Positions 1-11,948 are shown, numbered from the stretch's first letter. The stretch: 64,000 nt of DNA from Anodontia alba (GCA_964016985.1 OZ024830.1:75609763-75673762), one strand, 5' to 3'. Program-made: numbers and translations. Notes: a model not told the origin generated them from the sequence alone.

Positions 1-247
1 TGCCTGTCTTATTGAGAACTTTCCAATTATTTGAGCCACTTATATAGAAAGTCTGCAAAAATTCACGGCTTCATAAATTTTACGCCATATTTATTTTAAC
101 CTTGAACATTTTATGGGCTAAAGCAGCAGACAGCTAATAAGCAATCGTTTCATTTTTCCAGAAAACAGGGTTGTATATTTCGTGCGAACAGAGATAGCAA
201 AGTCCCATTTTCTATGAAAATTAAAAATAAAAAAAAGAAAAATAAAT

Positions 248-482
248 GAGACAGCGCACGACAAAACTTACAATAAGACGTGCAACCAGCGAAGACTCAG
301 ATCAGCCTGCGCATCCGCGCAGTCTGATCAGAATCTTCACTGATCGCATGTGCCTTTTACAGCCTCCGGACTACCCAAAGAGGGATAAACGAGAACCCTT
401 GCCATACTAGGTGGATGTACAGGCAGCTCTGAGTATTTGCTGGTCACACAGGTCTTATTGAAGGTTTTGTCGTGCGCTGGCT
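248..482. mobile_element. MITE with ~30-bp terminal inverted repeats (family T)
   Basis: The ends are inverted copies of each other: GACAGCGCACGACAAAACTT at the left and its near-complement at 450-480. The inside holds a short imperfect hairpin at 290-345 (CAGATCAGCCTGCG / CGCAGTCTGATCAG). There is no coding potential; an open frame over 337-780 on the minus strand is chance and crosses into the next element. Confidence 0.7.
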
Positions 483-502
483 CCATTATTGTTAATTGAA
501 AA

Positions 503-837
503 TACAGTCGACTCTCGTTATCTCGAATTCCAAGAGACTCTCTGAAATACTTCGAGATATCCGTAGTTCGACATATCGGGTTTGCAGAATTGAGGAAAAA
601 ATAATTTGATTGACCACATTTAACAAACTGATAGGTAATTGGACTTTTGAAGTTAGAGATATATTGAAAATATTGTGGAAAAGAGGAGAAATTGCTCCTT
701 AGGAGCAATTTCTCCTCTTTTCTACAATATTTTCCATCTGTTGTTAGGTTTTCATGTATAGGCAGGGACCAGATTTTCACTTCGAGATAAGCGGTTATTC
801 GAGATAAGCGAGGTCGAGATAACGAGAGTCAACTGTA
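503..837. mobile_element. TA-flanked palindromic MITE (family G)
   Basis: The termini are TACAGTCGACTCTCGTTATC and its near-complement ending AACTGTA, so the element has long inverted repeats and a TA target site as in Tc1/mariner-type MITEs. A strong central palindrome lies near 689-722 (GAGAAATTGCTCC / GGAGCAATTTCTC). A second copy in the opposite orientation lies at 63304-63618. Confidence 0.8.
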
Positions 838-1084
838 TAATCTGTTGGTATTTAAGGGAAATTGATACACATTCAAGGGAGACAACTTTCAAAATTGTTT
901 TGTCCCCTTCTTAAAGGGGTCCACTCTGTAAGGAATGAACTGCTTCCAGAGATAGTTAATTCTTTCCTTATAGAGAAGACACATTTTTCTTATTGGAAAT
1001 GGCGAAAATACGAGATCAAATGCATCCATTCGAAGAGATGCGAAATCGCAGCACAGTTCAGTTGGCCTTTGCTAGTAGATTTAC

Positions 1085-1362
1085 ATCACGAAAACATGCC
1101 TATATAATTTTGACCCTCTTAAACCCCACTTTTATATAGTAAAACTGGGGTTTACAGGGGTATACATTATTTTTCTTATTTCTGCTCAAAAACATAGACT
1201 GTGTATACTCGTTAGAACCGCCTCGCCGAGGCGGTTCTAAAGAGTACCTACAATCTATGTTTTGAGCAGAAATATGAAAAATATCAGAGTTTTTTTATCT
1301 GAAAATTTTCAGTTTATGGAGGTGAAATTTTCTATATATTTGAATAGGTGTGTTTTCGTAAT
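1085..1362 (-). mobile_element. Hairpin MITE family A, reverse orientation
   Basis: The ends read ATCACGAAAACATGCCTATA and, on the other side, GTGTTTTCGTAAT. The centre is a hairpin with arms of about 45 bases (ACTCGTTAGAACCGCCTC / GAGGCGGTTCTAA). The block GTAAAACTGGGGTTTACAGG lies on the left because the copy is reversed. Confidence 0.85.
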
Positions 1363-1837
1363 AATAACTGCAACCGGAAGGTAAAAATCCCTTATCAGAC
1401 TGCAAGAATACGTAGATTCTACAGTATCCACGATTAGTAGGACGGGTGGGAGCAGTGAAATCTAGATCAGACTGAGCATACTGGTCTGGAATTTCATTGC
1501 TTGTTTGTGTTCGCTCATTGCCTTGCGGTGGGTATAAAATTAAATTACTATAGTTAATTTAATAATACGACCGTTTAAGCAGCACTAGTATTATCTTATT
1601 ACGTACGCGGTAATTATATTCATTCCCGTTTCTATGCAAGAGCTTTAATGTGCAGTTAACCTCAAAACCATAATATCTGATTGCTTGAACTCAAGCATGC
1701 ATCTGCCTTTTTAACCTTTATCAATCTGTGCGCAAATTCAGCAGAGGATAAATTGATAGATTTCTTGCTTTGCCAAGATATCAGTATTCAATATTTCCTG
1801 CAAATAATCTTTTCCAAATGAAGTCGAAATGTATTTC
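1363..1837. other. No recognised feature
   Basis: AT-rich sequence between two family A copies. I see no gene, repeat or motif in it. Confidence 0.5.
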
Positions 1838-2116
1838 ATTACGAAAACACACCTATTCAAATATATTGAAAATTTCACCACCAAAAACTGAAAGTTTTCA
1901 GATAAAAATTCTGATATTTTTTATATATATCTGCTCAAAACATAAATTGTGAGTACTCGTTAGAACCGCCTCACTGAGGCGGTTCTAACGAGTACCCACA
2001 ATCTATGTTTCTGAGCAGAAGAAAGAAAATTAATGTATACCCCTGTAAACCCCAGTTTTACTATATAAAAGTGGGGTTTAAGGTGGTCAAAATCATATAG
2101 GTATGTTTTCGTGATG
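1838..2116 (+). mobile_element. Hairpin MITE family A, well-preserved copy
   Basis: A good reference copy. The left end is ATTACGAAAACACACCTATT and the right end TATGTTTTCGTGATG, about 20 bp of imperfect inverted repeat. Then come a stretch with TGAAAGTTTTCAGATAAAAA, the hairpin (AACCGCCTC / GAGGCGGTT flanked by ACTCGTTAG and CTAACGAGT), and a right block GTAAACCCCAGTTTTACTAT. It has no protein. Known class: non-autonomous DNA transposon. The transposase source is not in the window. Confidence 0.88.
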
Positions 2117-2747
2117 TCTGGCAAATAATAAACTAACCAAAAAATATCGTCTGTTGGAATTTTAATTCAACCCACTGAATTTGAAGGAAAAGGCAATGTT
2201 TTTAAATCTTTAAACGGTTACTTTTTGGATCCAAATGCAGGTTTTATCTAATATTTTCGTATAGTATCAAAACACAATATCGCAATATCAGATGCCAGAT
2301 ATCAGATGTGACATTTTTGGTTTGACCCAGACTGACGTCCTAATTAACCTGTGTTGTGATGACAGCATTGACCATCATGAAGCCATCTGGATTCTGCCAG
2401 ATATGACAAAGACTGTCTGATTCTTGGTCCTAGCCTTCGTCTAGTTCTATTCTACAAGTGTGCCAACAGCGAAGGCTCTGGTCGGACTGTGCGGATCGAA
2501 GGCTCTGGCCTGACTGCGCGGATACGCAGTTGCACCAGTTAGTCTTCGCTTTTCGTATATAGATAAGTACCATTATCTCATGGACTGGCTCATTTATGCT
2601 ATTAGGCCAAATAAAGAAAATGTATGTGTTTAGGGTAACCCTGCCCTACCTAATTTTCCTGGTGAAACCTAGCACTTTTTTCTGTTTTACTTGAATAAAA
2701 TATTTATGCTAACTATTAGGACAAGTAGGTCTAAGCAAACAGTATAT

Positions 2748-2810
2748 ACCCAGTTCAAACTGCTCCAGTAGGAGCAGTTTGATCAGGGTCTACACCGTTT
2801 GCCATTCTAT
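2748..2810. repeat. Hairpin of the family C type
   Basis: CAAACTGCTCC and GGAGCAGTTTG form a perfect stem, followed by the family motif GGGTCTACACCGTTTGCC. The same core recurs at about ten other places in the window. Confidence 0.7.
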
Positions 2811-3139
2811 CAGTACTTTAGACAGCCAAACAGACTTAGTAAATTGTTTTGTGAAATATGTGCGAAGTTGTGGAGCAGCAGATACAAATGAGTTGGTGAC
2901 AAACTAAACTTTCAAAAACTATTGTACTTTTAAGGTTTTTACTAAGGTTATCATGATGCCAAACAGAAAAATTTATCTTATTCTTGAAGCAGTATAGAAT
3001 AAACAGGAGATAATGGAAATGTGATGCACGTTTTAATTTCGTCCTCATCTCCCTCACTATCAGAGTTACCAGAGTACAGATATTATGCAAGTCATCAGTG
3101 ACGGTAATAATGCCCAATTATTGCATAAAAAGCAGTGCC

Positions 3140-3225
3140 GCACGTTATTAACAGCCGTGCATTAACCGATGAAAAGCCGTGTATTAACAAGGCAATTCAC
3201 GTGTTAATGCACGGCTACGCATTTT
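3140..3225. repeat. Cluster of GCCGTGCATTAAC repeats
   Basis: GCCGTGCATTAAC, GCCGTGTATTAAC and the inverted GTTAATGCACGGC occur within 85 bases, giving a short imperfect hairpin. Confidence 0.6.
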
Positions 3226-3414
3226 TCAATATGCCTATACCGGGGCCACAGAATTGCTGCCGTCACGAGATGTGTAGTGTCCGGCCCTAGAACGAGCATA
3301 GTCCGTGGAAATTGCGTTCGCGAGACATCGGTGAAAAGGCGAAACAAAATAGTGCAAGAAATAACGCAAAATGTAACAAATGTTTTCAGTTTTTATGCAA
3401 TAATAGCGATCGAA

Positions 3415-3541
3415 CATGGTTTTTCAATGCATTAACATTCGCCAGGTCCCTTGGGAGGTGTTGAAAACCGCGGCCTTCGGCCTCGGTTTTCAACACCTCC
3501 CACGGGACCTGGCGAATGTTAATGCATGAAAAACCATGTTT
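3415..3541. mobile_element. Near-perfect palindrome (family Q)
   Basis: The two arms are about 58 bases each and almost identical: TTCGCCAGGTCCCTTGGGAG on the left against CTCCCACGGGACCTGGCGAA on the right. The tip is GGCCTTCGGCC. A decayed relative lies at 16060-16195. Confidence 0.8.
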
Positions 3542-3554
3542 GATCCCTATATTA

Positions 3555-4750
3555 AACAAGAGCTGTCGTAGGACAGCGTAGCTCGCCTGCTGGGTACATT
3601 TTATATTGTAACAAGAAATTCAAAATGAAATAATCTATGAAATAATTTTCAAGTTATATGGCGACATCATTCAACCATATAATATAGGTCACACTGACCT
3701 AGATGTATTTGTATGTAAATCATTTTGTCACATAGATATAATAATCCAGGTATGACAATTCTCCATGAAATAGTAATCAAAATAAAAGGCAAAATCACTG
3801 AAGCATGAAATATAGGTCACAATGACCTAGATATAGTAAGTGGTCATTCATTGGGTCACATAGAACTAATATCCCAGATGTGACATTTATCCAACAAATA
3901 GTATTCAAGATATAAGGCAAAATCACTGAACCATGAAATATAGGTCACACCAACAGAGATATATTTTGACGTCAATAATCGGGTCAGAAGGAACTAATAT
4001 CCCAGGTGTGACATTTATCCAACAAATAGTGTTCAAGATATAAGGCAAAATCACTGAACCATGAAATATAGGTCACAATGACCTAGATATAGTAAGTGGT
4101 CATTCATTAGGTCACATGGAAGTAATATCCCAGATGTGACATTTATCCAACAAATAGTATTCAAGATATAAGGCAAAATCACTGGACCGTGAAATCTAGG
4201 TGACCTGGACCGTAAAATGTAGGTCACCATGACCTTCACTCTCTTACACTTAAACTGGTGTCACATAGTTAGCTGATGTATAACCAGTTGTGTCTATAAC
4301 CTGTAGGCATATAAGATTTTACAAATGTGTCCTAGATTTTGACCCCTAGCCCCACTCCAAGGCCCACCCTGACGTATGAACCCAGGGGTATGTTCTTTTG
4401 GAATCTCAGAAGACTCCTCCAGGTACCCAAATTCTAAATATGAATGCTCTATGAGGAGTGAAAGTCAAGATATAAGAATTTGAAAAACTTTAACACAGTA
4501 TTACAAAGGTGTCCTAGATTCTGACCCCTAGCCCCACCCAGGGGCACGAACCCAGGGGTTTATTCTCTTGGAATCTCAGAAGACCCTCCAAGGTACCTAA
4601 GTTCCAAATTTGATGCCTCTGTGAGAAGTGACTGTTGAGATATAAGCATTTGAAAAACTTTAACGCAGTGTGACGGGAACGGGAACGCAAACGCGGACGA
4701 CCGGGGTGACTACAATAGCTCTCCTTGTACTTCGTACAGGCGAGCTAAAA
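3555..4750 (+). mobile_element. Family J tandem-core element, complete copy 1
   Basis: The element starts AACAAGAGCTGTCGTAGG with a small hairpin (GCTGTC/GACAGC), then carries the motif TAGCTCGCCTG at 3579-3589. The core is two arrays: a unit of about 128 bp at 3650-4250 (landmarks ATATAGGTCACA and GTGACATTTATCCAACAAAT) and two copies of a unit of about 175 bp at 4318-4668 (GTCCTAGATT, TGACCCCTAGCCCCAC). The 3-prime end has a hairpin at 4717-4746 whose second arm, CAGGCGAGCTA, is the complement of the 5-prime motif, then AAAAAT. Organisation (subterminal inverted motif, tandem core, 3-prime hairpin) resembles pearl and Helentron-type non-autonomous elements; assignment is inference. Confidence 0.75.
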
Positions 4751-4932
4751 ATAATTTTCTTGATTGGTCTTGTTATGGTTTATTATGGTTCTAGATCTTT
4801 CAGAATCCAGATATTTTCATTATGTTCAATGTTTTTATCACATTACAGGTTGATTTAGGATCAGTCAGGGTCAAACTAAAAATGTCATATCTGATATCTG
4901 ATATTGCGGTACTGATTTTTGATACTACCCGA

Positions 4933-5222
4933 GCCGGCCTCGGTGGCTCGGTTGGATGCGCCGTCCGACTGGAGACCAGGAGGTCTCGGGTTCAACCCCC
5001 GCCGAGGTCGGCAACATTCTTTCGTGGAGATTGATCATGGAATATTTTCTTCCGCTTATTCAAGAAGGGCAGTTGTCAGTTTCTGGCGAAAGAGTGTGCA
5101 CAATGCTGGTTAACCGCTTAGAGGACTAAGCCTGCCCAGTAAACGTGTGGTTAGGTAAACTGACCGCGCTCGACATGACCCCATTGGGTTGACTGGGCCG
5201 TAAAACCTCAACACAAACAAAA
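4933..5222 (+). mobile_element. tRNA-derived SINE (family V), intact copy with target-site duplication
   Basis: The head has an RNA polymerase III A box (TGGCTCGGTTGGATGCG) and B box (GGGTTCAACCCCC), as expected for a tRNA-derived SINE. The body includes GGGCAGTTGTCAGTTTCTGG and the tail ends CGTAAAACCTCAACACAAAC. Flanks 4921-4934 and 5223-5236 match at 13 of 14 bases (GATACTACCCGAGC / GACACTACCCGAGC), the target duplication of a retroposed copy. It sits at the outer edge of the family U right arm. Confidence 0.92.
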
Positions 5223-5258
5223 GACACTACCCGAGCAGGAGTGCTTATTTTCTGCCGC

Positions 5259-5475
5259 ATCACGAAAACGTAACTATAGAATATTGACCCCCATAAACCT
5301 CATTTTTATATAATAAAACTGGGGAATATATTATCTTTTCTTATTTCTGCTAAAAAATAGATTGTGGGTACCCACAATCTATGTTTTGAGCAGAAATATC
5401 AGAGTGTTTTTATCTGAAAATGTTTCAGTTTTTGGTGGTGAATTTTCTATATTTTTGAATAAGCGTGTTTAGTAA
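5259..5475 (-). mobile_element. Hairpin MITE family A, decayed copy
   Basis: It starts ATCACGAAAACG and keeps the GTAAAACTGGGG block, but has lost most of the central hairpin: ATTGTGGGTACCCACAAT is joined directly, so the tip with the Arg/Gly-rich GC stretch is deleted. Confidence 0.75.
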
Positions 5476-5794
5476 TGGGGCACCTGGCCTCCCTTCGGTG
5501 ACCGTCTTTCCGAGTATCGTTGAATTAAACTGGTCCCAAAGTGTGCTATATTTGACTTCTGATTGGTCTTTAGACTCTGCTGCGAGAGTTGGATCCGATA
5601 CCGGATCTCTAGCTTCCGGGTACCGGCACCGGATCGCTAGTCTCCGTGGGATTATATTGCTCGAGATAGTCGGGGTATCAAGATAAATAGTTTTCTTATT
5701 TCTGCATGAAAACATATGTCGCAAGTACTCATAAGTCAGGTATCCGACCCCCAAGACTTTCTCGCCTGTATTTTAGGACATATAAATATACAGG

Positions 5795-6035
5795 TTGACC
5801 TATAAAGCATACAGGTGTTCTATAAAAAAGAGGTGTGCTTGTTTTGACTATAGGTCCACATATATGTACCAGGTGCACTTGTACATACATAGGTGTACCT
5901 GTAAAATATAGAAGTAAAAGTTACAGGCTGCCTGTAAGTTTTTATGTTCACATATTCTTTTTCAGTTTACAGGCGCGTCTGTAAAAAAACACATGTAGAT
6001 CTCTTGATTTACAGGTACCGCTGTACATTTCAAAC
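5795..6035. repeat. Cluster of imperfect ACAGG-N-CCTGT palindromes
   Basis: At least six related short palindromes occur in 240 bases, among them TTACAGGCTGCCTGTAA, TTTACAGGCGCGTCTGTAAA, TTTACAGGTACCGCTGTAC and GTACATACATAGGTGTACC. Spacing is roughly 20 to 40 bases. Function is not known; it could be a protein-binding array or the remnant of a palindromic repeat. Confidence 0.55.
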
Positions 6036-6389
6036 GGATCTAATACCTGTAAATTTTAGAAATACACCTTTATAAGGAAATACATATGCCATGTAAAGGT
6101 ATTTTTGACATTTTTGGTACACCATATATACCAGAGTCTCATACCGAATATGCCAGCTTACATGTATCAAGCGATTTTTGGAGTTTTGGACGCTGGTACC
6201 ATGGATACTTCGCATTGCCATCTTAATGCGTCTTAGAGTTATAATGCGGTTTAGAGTCAACAATATGATATAATTTTCTTGAGTTTTTCAAATTCAGATT
6301 TGTGATTTGGATTAATTTAAACTGTAAGTTGGACAGCAGTAGCCAATTTTGTCAACAGCTATCATTTTTCTTTCCTTGAGGCCAAAAAA

Positions 6390-6745
6390 CTACGAACCCT
6401 AGGTTTTGACATTTCATGCAAATTTTGGAAAAAACGAAAGGAAAGCATTTCAAAATGTCGTCTGCTGAAAGTTTTATCCAGCGTGCTAAGCGTTAATATC
6501 ATGCACTTTCTCATACACATAAAAATCTATCAAACTTTTTACCTGCCACTTGAATAATTTTCTTCTCGGAAAACAGACATGTACCGGAAAACATGTCTTT
6601 ACTAATCGAAGGCATTAACGCTTAGCATTCTAGGTAAAACATTACCTATAAATATTGTTCTTATTTTTTCCCCAAAAACAGGATTTGACATCTTATCCAT
6701 TGGAGACAATTTGCATGAAATGTTAAATCTTGCTTTCTGAAAAAA
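6390..6745. mobile_element. Composite inverted-repeat element (family H related)
   Basis: The outer parts (TTTTGACATTTCATGCAAAT at the left, ACAATTTGCATGAAATG at the right) are the family H stem. Between them lies a second inverted repeat, TGCTAAGCGTTAAT at about 6484 and ATTAACGCTTAGCA at about 6612, consistent with nesting. Confidence 0.6.
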
Positions 6746-7203
6746 AAAAAATAAATATATATATATCAATTTTGCCGCCTGCTGATTTAGCCCAGAGATT
6801 GATAAAGATTAATATTGTCTCAGGCATCGGTGATTACTTCGAAAGAATTGATAAGAGGCTGATAATTGTGCATCACATCAACAGCATTAAACCCTACAGT
6901 GCTAGTTAAATCTGCAGTAGACAATACTTTGATTTTTTTTCAGTGAAAGTATGGTTTGAAGAGTCTAAATAAAACCGAAACTCTGTTTTCTTCTTTAATA
7001 TGTTCTGTATTTCCAAAGGCAACTTTTTTTAGATTTTATTTGCCATTTCATATTTACATGAAATGTCATCTTTTTTCTGTAAAATAATAGTAAAAAAATA
7101 GAATGGCATCTGCTACAAATTTGTTAGCACTTTAAGGGATAAAAGTGTCATCCTTTCTAGTGTACAAGCATAACTGCAACAAACAATATTCTGATATGTT
7201 CAA

Positions 7204-7468
7204 TATGAAAACACGCCTATTCAAATATATTGAAATTTCACCAAAAAATACCCCTGAAAGTTTTCAAATAAAAATTGTGGTATTTTTCATACTTCTGCTC
7301 AAGACATAGATTGTGGGTACTCGTTAGAACCGCCTCACCGAGGCGGTTCTTACGAGTACCCACAATCTATGTTTTTTAGCAGAAATAAGAAAATAATGTA
7401 TACCCCTGTAAACCCCAGATAAGTGGGGTTTAAGGGGATCAAAATCATATAGATATGTTTTCATGATG
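7204..7468 (+). mobile_element. Hairpin MITE family A
   Basis: Complete copy with hairpin tip CGCCTCACCGAGGCG. The right block is slightly deleted (CCCCAGATAAGTGGGG, lacking the TTTTACTATATAA stretch). Confidence 0.85.
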
Positions 7469-7523
7469 GTTTGTTCTTTAGAGAAGGCCTGACGTTGGTT
7501 CATATGAAATGCTAAGATTTTCT

Positions 7524-7527
<4 letters not shown>

Positions 7528-7556
<29 letters not shown>
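7528..7556. repeat. (AAT)n microsatellite
   Basis: About nine consecutive AAT triplets. Confidence 0.9.
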
Positions 7557-7739
7557 TAAGGAAGAATTTTTCTCTACTATGAATTATCGTCGAATAATGC
7601 ATGGTGTTGGGGGGTGGATTGCGAAATATTAATTCACGACGGCAAGTTTAATAACTTTTACAATGAAACGGGAAAGCAAAATGCAGAATTTAAAGAACAT
7701 CTATTGTTGGGATTATAAATAGTTGCACCAGGTGTCAAA

Positions 7740-8140
7740 AATGACTCAAGTTATGGCAATCTAAAACATTTTTGCAGAGGCAACTGTTATGAACTATTCT
7801 TTTAAGTGTCAGCTTCATCATCCTTATGGCTTCCGAGATGTTTTCTTTCATTTATTTTGGTTGCCATGGCAACCAATCATATTCAGCCGCTTGAACAAAA
7901 TTCAAATGTTTGCTAAAGCACTACTCAAGAAATATGTCCCTAAAACTTTTGTCAAAATACCTGCAGTGAGATAGAAAAAAGACCTACTTTCACTTTTCCC
8001 ATTACAAGTCTACAGAAACTTGAAGCTGCCGTAGCAACCAAAGCACAAGAGTAATGGCAACAAAACACACAATTTCTGTTATGTTATGAACATTTCTTGA
8101 AAGTTTAAGCTTCATCTCCCTTATGTCCCCTGAGATCTTT

Positions 8141-8179
<39 letters not shown>

Positions 8180-8888
8180 AAATTTAATGTTTCGGTTGCC
8201 ATGACAACCAATCAGAATCAGCAGTTTGGACAAAACTCAAATGTAACATAGCGGACTACTCAAGGAACATTTCTGTAAAACTTTTGTCAAAATATCTCCA
8301 ATGATATAGGAAAAAAATACCTACTTTCACTTTTCCCATTATAAGACTATGGAAACTTTAAGTTGCCATAGCAACGGAAGCACACGAGCAACGGTAATGA
8401 AAACATGATTTTTGTAGAGGTTAATGCAAAGATTTCTTGAACGTTTCACCTTCATCCTCCTTACAGGTTCTGAGAGGAAGATTTTTTTAAATAATGTTTC
8501 GCAAATTTAACATTTCTGTTGTCATGTCATAGTTGCAAATTCAGCGATATGGACATATTCATACGTAACATAGAGGACAACTCAAGACACATTCTGTTAA
8601 ATAAAACCTGTATCAAAATACCTCCAGTGAGATAGCTATAAATGGCTTTTTCCACTTTTCCCATTATAAGTCATTGGCAACTATAAGTTGTCATAGCAAC
8701 CAGAGTTCTTAATCGATTGAAACAAAAAACATAATCATCCATTCCCTCTGCCTTTACATGCCATGTGTGAAATATGGTATGAATCGGCTTCAGAGGAGAA
8801 GTCTTTTGAAACTGTTGATGAATGGACGGATACATGCCTATACTATAAGTGCACCTATGAGCATAAACGACTCGGGTGAGCTAAAAAT
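7740..8888 (+). mobile_element. Family J element, 3-prime part only
   Basis: Three diverged copies of a unit of about 330 bp (landmark CACTTTTCCCATTA at 7991, 8329 and 8652) are followed by ATGGACGGAT and the family J terminus GGGTGAGCTAAAAATG. No AACAAGAG start is visible, so the 5-prime end is missing or unrecognisable. A poly-T tract of about 35 bases lies at 8143-8177. Open frames here are chance; one is only a lysine run opposite the poly-T. Confidence 0.6.
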
Positions 8889-8984
8889 GCTCATCACAAC
8901 TGCAGTAGACATTTATATAATTTATTTTTTTATCTATCAATTATTTTTTTATTTATTTTTATTTTATGTTTTTTAAGAAAATAA

Positions 8985-10605
8985 GGCTATGAATTCCAAT
9001 CTTCATGGATATGCTTTCAGATACAATTGATGTCACATTTAAATTTCATGTTACGCCTTCGAGATGAATTCAAGTCTTCATGTATATGCTTCACACATCC
9101 TTTCAGATCATTATGAAAACACGCCTATTTAAATATATTGAGAATTTTGCCACAAAAAAAAATGAAATGTTTCAGATAAAAAAAATCTGACATTTTGAGT
9201 ATTTCTGATCAAAACATAGATTGTAGGTACTCGTTAGAACCGCCTCGACGAGGCGGTTCTAACGAATACCCACAATCTATGTTTTTGAGCAGAAATAAGA
9301 AAGATAATGTATACCCCTTTAAACCCCAGTTTTACTATATAAAAGTGGGGTTTAAGGGGGTCAAAATTCTATAGGCCTGTTTTCGTGATGTATGCTTGAT
9401 GCCACAGCTAAATTTTATCTTGGGATACCTCACATATCCTTTCAGATATAATTGCTGCCATAGCTTAATTTCATCTTGTCAGTCTTCATTGGAGAACCTC
9501 ATATATCCTTTCAGATATGATTGATACCATGGCTAAATTTCATCTTGTCATTTCAGGATGAATTCAAGTCTTCATGGGTATGCCTCATATACCCTTTCAG
9601 ATATGGTTGATGCCATGGCTAAATTTCATCTTGTCATTTCAGGATGAATTCCAGTCTTCATGGGTATGCCTTGCATACACCGTCTAATTAGATTGATGTC
9701 ATGGCTAAACTTCATCTTGTCATTCCAGGATGAATTCCAGCTTTCATGAGTATGCCTTGCATTAACTTTCAGATATGATTGATGCCATAGCTAAATTTCA
9801 TCTTGTCATTTCATGATGAATTCCAGTCTTCATGGATATGCTTCACATACCCTTTCAGATACGACAGGTGTCAGAGCTAAATTTCATCTTTTCATTTCAG
9901 GATGAATTCCAGTCTCATGGGTATGCCTCACGTATTCTTCCAGATACGATTAATATCAGAGCTATATTTCATCTTGTCATTTCAGGATGAGTTCCAGTCT
10001 TCATGGGTATGCCTCATACCCTTTCAGATATGATGATGTCATAGCTAAATTTCATCATTTCATTACTGGATGAATTCCAGTCTTCATGAGTATGCCTCAC
10101 ATATCCTTTCAGATATGATTGATACTATAGCTAAATTTCACCTTGCCACTTTAGGATGAATTCCATTCATTCATGGGTATGCCTCATATATCCTTTCAGA
10201 TATGATCCATGTCATGGCTATATTTTATCTTGTTATTTCAGGATTAATTCCAGTCATCATGGGTATGCCTCAAATACCTCTTCAGATATGATTGATGCCA
10301 TGGCTAAATTTCATCTTGTCATTTCAGGATGTATTCCAGTCGTCATGGGCATGCTTCATGTATCCTTTCAAATATGATTGATTTCATGGCTTAATTTCAG
10401 CTTGTCATTTAAGGGTGAATTTTAGTCTTCATAGGAGTACCTCATATCCTTTCAGCTATGATTTATGCCATGGCTAAATTCCATCTTTTTTTCATTTTAG
10501 GATGAATTCCAGTCTTCATGGGTATGCCTCACATATCCTTTCAGATATGATTGATGCTATGGCTAAATTTCATCGTGTCAATTCAGGATAAATTCCAGTC
10601 TTCAT
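8985..10605. repeat. 86-bp satellite array, left block
   Basis: About 15 tandem units with the consensus landmarks GATGAATTCCAGTCTTCATG, GGTATGCCTCACATATCC, TTTCAGATATGATTGATGCC and AGCTAAATTTCATCTTGTCA. Copies differ by scattered substitutions and small indels. A family A MITE has inserted at 9109-9390. Confidence 0.92.
9109..9390 (+). mobile_element. Hairpin MITE family A inside the satellite
   Basis: The satellite reads ...TTTCAGAT on the left and TATGCTTGATGCC on the right, so the insertion point within the 86-bp unit is known. At most one or two bases appear duplicated. Both element ends and the hairpin are intact. Confidence 0.88.
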
Positions 10606-11135
10606 AGGTATCTCCTGTTCTCATAATTTCGTTCACTCTCATAACTCTGCTGACTCTCTTCTTTGAGTATTTTTTTAAATTTATGTCACAATAAAATTAA
10701 TAGAAAATAACTAACATTACAGCTGAAAAACATCAGTTTTGACTGTCAGTTTTATGCATAAAAATAAAAAAGTGTCCCAAAATGCTAAAAATTTAGTGGG
10801 TACTCTAAAAGAATCACTAACCACAGACAAGCATGTGATATAATGTAAACAGTATCAACAATTTAGAACAGTTATAGTCTAAATAAAATGCTCATCATGT
10901 AAAATATGCATAGAATGTACCTGGTTGCTTATGATAATCAAGGAAATTTGAGTGAACATAAGAACATCCCTTAATTTTTAGGAGGTTGTAGAAATTAAAG
11001 AGAGTTCTACTTTCTTTTATTTTGAGATTCTCATAGGCATTAAGTCAAATGTTTAAAAGATATATACAGAAAATCATTTTGGCAACAAAAGATTGAAAGC
11101 AGAAGTTCTCAACCTTAAGCGAATTGAGTTATGGG
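10606..11135. other. Spacer between satellite blocks, no feature seen
   Basis: AT-rich single-copy-looking sequence with no similarity to the flanking satellite unit and no open frame of note. Confidence 0.5.
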
Positions 11136-11948
11136 TTTCCAGGGTATGCCTCACATACCCTTTTAGATATGATTGATGTCAGAGCTAAATTTCATCTTGT
11201 CATTTCAGGATGATTTTCCAGTCTTCATGGGTATGCCTCTTATATCCTTTCAAATATGATGGATGTCATAGCTAAATTTCATCTTGTCATTTCAGGATAA
11301 ATTCCAATCTTCATGGGTATGTCTCACAAATCCTTTCAGATATGATTGATTCCATGGCTAAATTTCATCTTGTCAGTACAGGATGAATTCCAGTCTTCAT
11401 GGGTATGCCTTGCATACCCTTTAAGATATGGCTGATGTCATAGTTAAATTTCATCTTGCCGAATTCACTATGAATTCTAGTCCATGGTTATGCCTCACAT
11501 TAACTATTACATCAACTGTATCTGATAGGATTTGTGCGGGTCACATATCCTATCAGATACAGCTGATGTAATAGTTAATGTCCAGCTTGACATTTCACTA
11601 CGAATTCCACTCTTCATGATAATGCCTCATAAATCCGTTCAGCTATAGTTGATGTCATAGCTTAATTTCATCTGTACATTTCACACTGAGTTTCAATTGT
11701 CATAGGTGTGTCTCTCATAACCTTTCGTCTAGCCATTTCACAATGATTTCCAGTCTGCATGGTTTTGCATTACATATCCTTTCAGATACAGTTGATAGCG
11801 CATCTTAATTTCATCATGCCATTTCAATTTGAATTCCATGGGTATACCTCACATACCTTTAACTAGAGCTAATGTAACAGCTAAATTTCATCTTGCCATT
11901 TCACTATGCATTCCAGTCTTCATGGGTATATCTCACATATCTTCTTCA
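11136..11948. repeat. 86-bp satellite array, right block
   Basis: About nine further units of the same satellite, more diverged toward the right (for example CTGTATCTGATAGGATTTG near 11517 is an aberrant unit with an internal inverted copy). A last fragment resumes after the SINE at 12273-12300. Confidence 0.85.

Larger units (their letters stand above)
2255..4930. mobile_element. Long inverted-repeat pair, possible foldback element (family U)
   Basis: Bases about 2255-2430 and 4752-4930 are inverted copies of each other, roughly 175 bp with mismatches. For example, CAGATGTGACATTTTTGGTT on the left matches the complement of AACTAAAAATGTCATATCTG on the right. The interval between holds two hairpins and a complete family J element that abuts the right arm. 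This is either one element with long arms or two copies of a short repeat in opposite orientation. Confidence 0.55.

Noticed and set aside
337..780. 147-codon minus-strand frame, the longest in the left region
   Set aside because: It spans the inside of two adjacent MITEs (families T and G), including the family G palindrome, and shows no protein-like conservation.
4933..5003. tRNA gene
   Set aside because: A and B boxes are present, but the cloverleaf does not close, a SINE body and tail follow, and the whole has a target duplication.
8002..8211. Frame with a long lysine run
   Set aside because: It is the complement of a poly-T tract.
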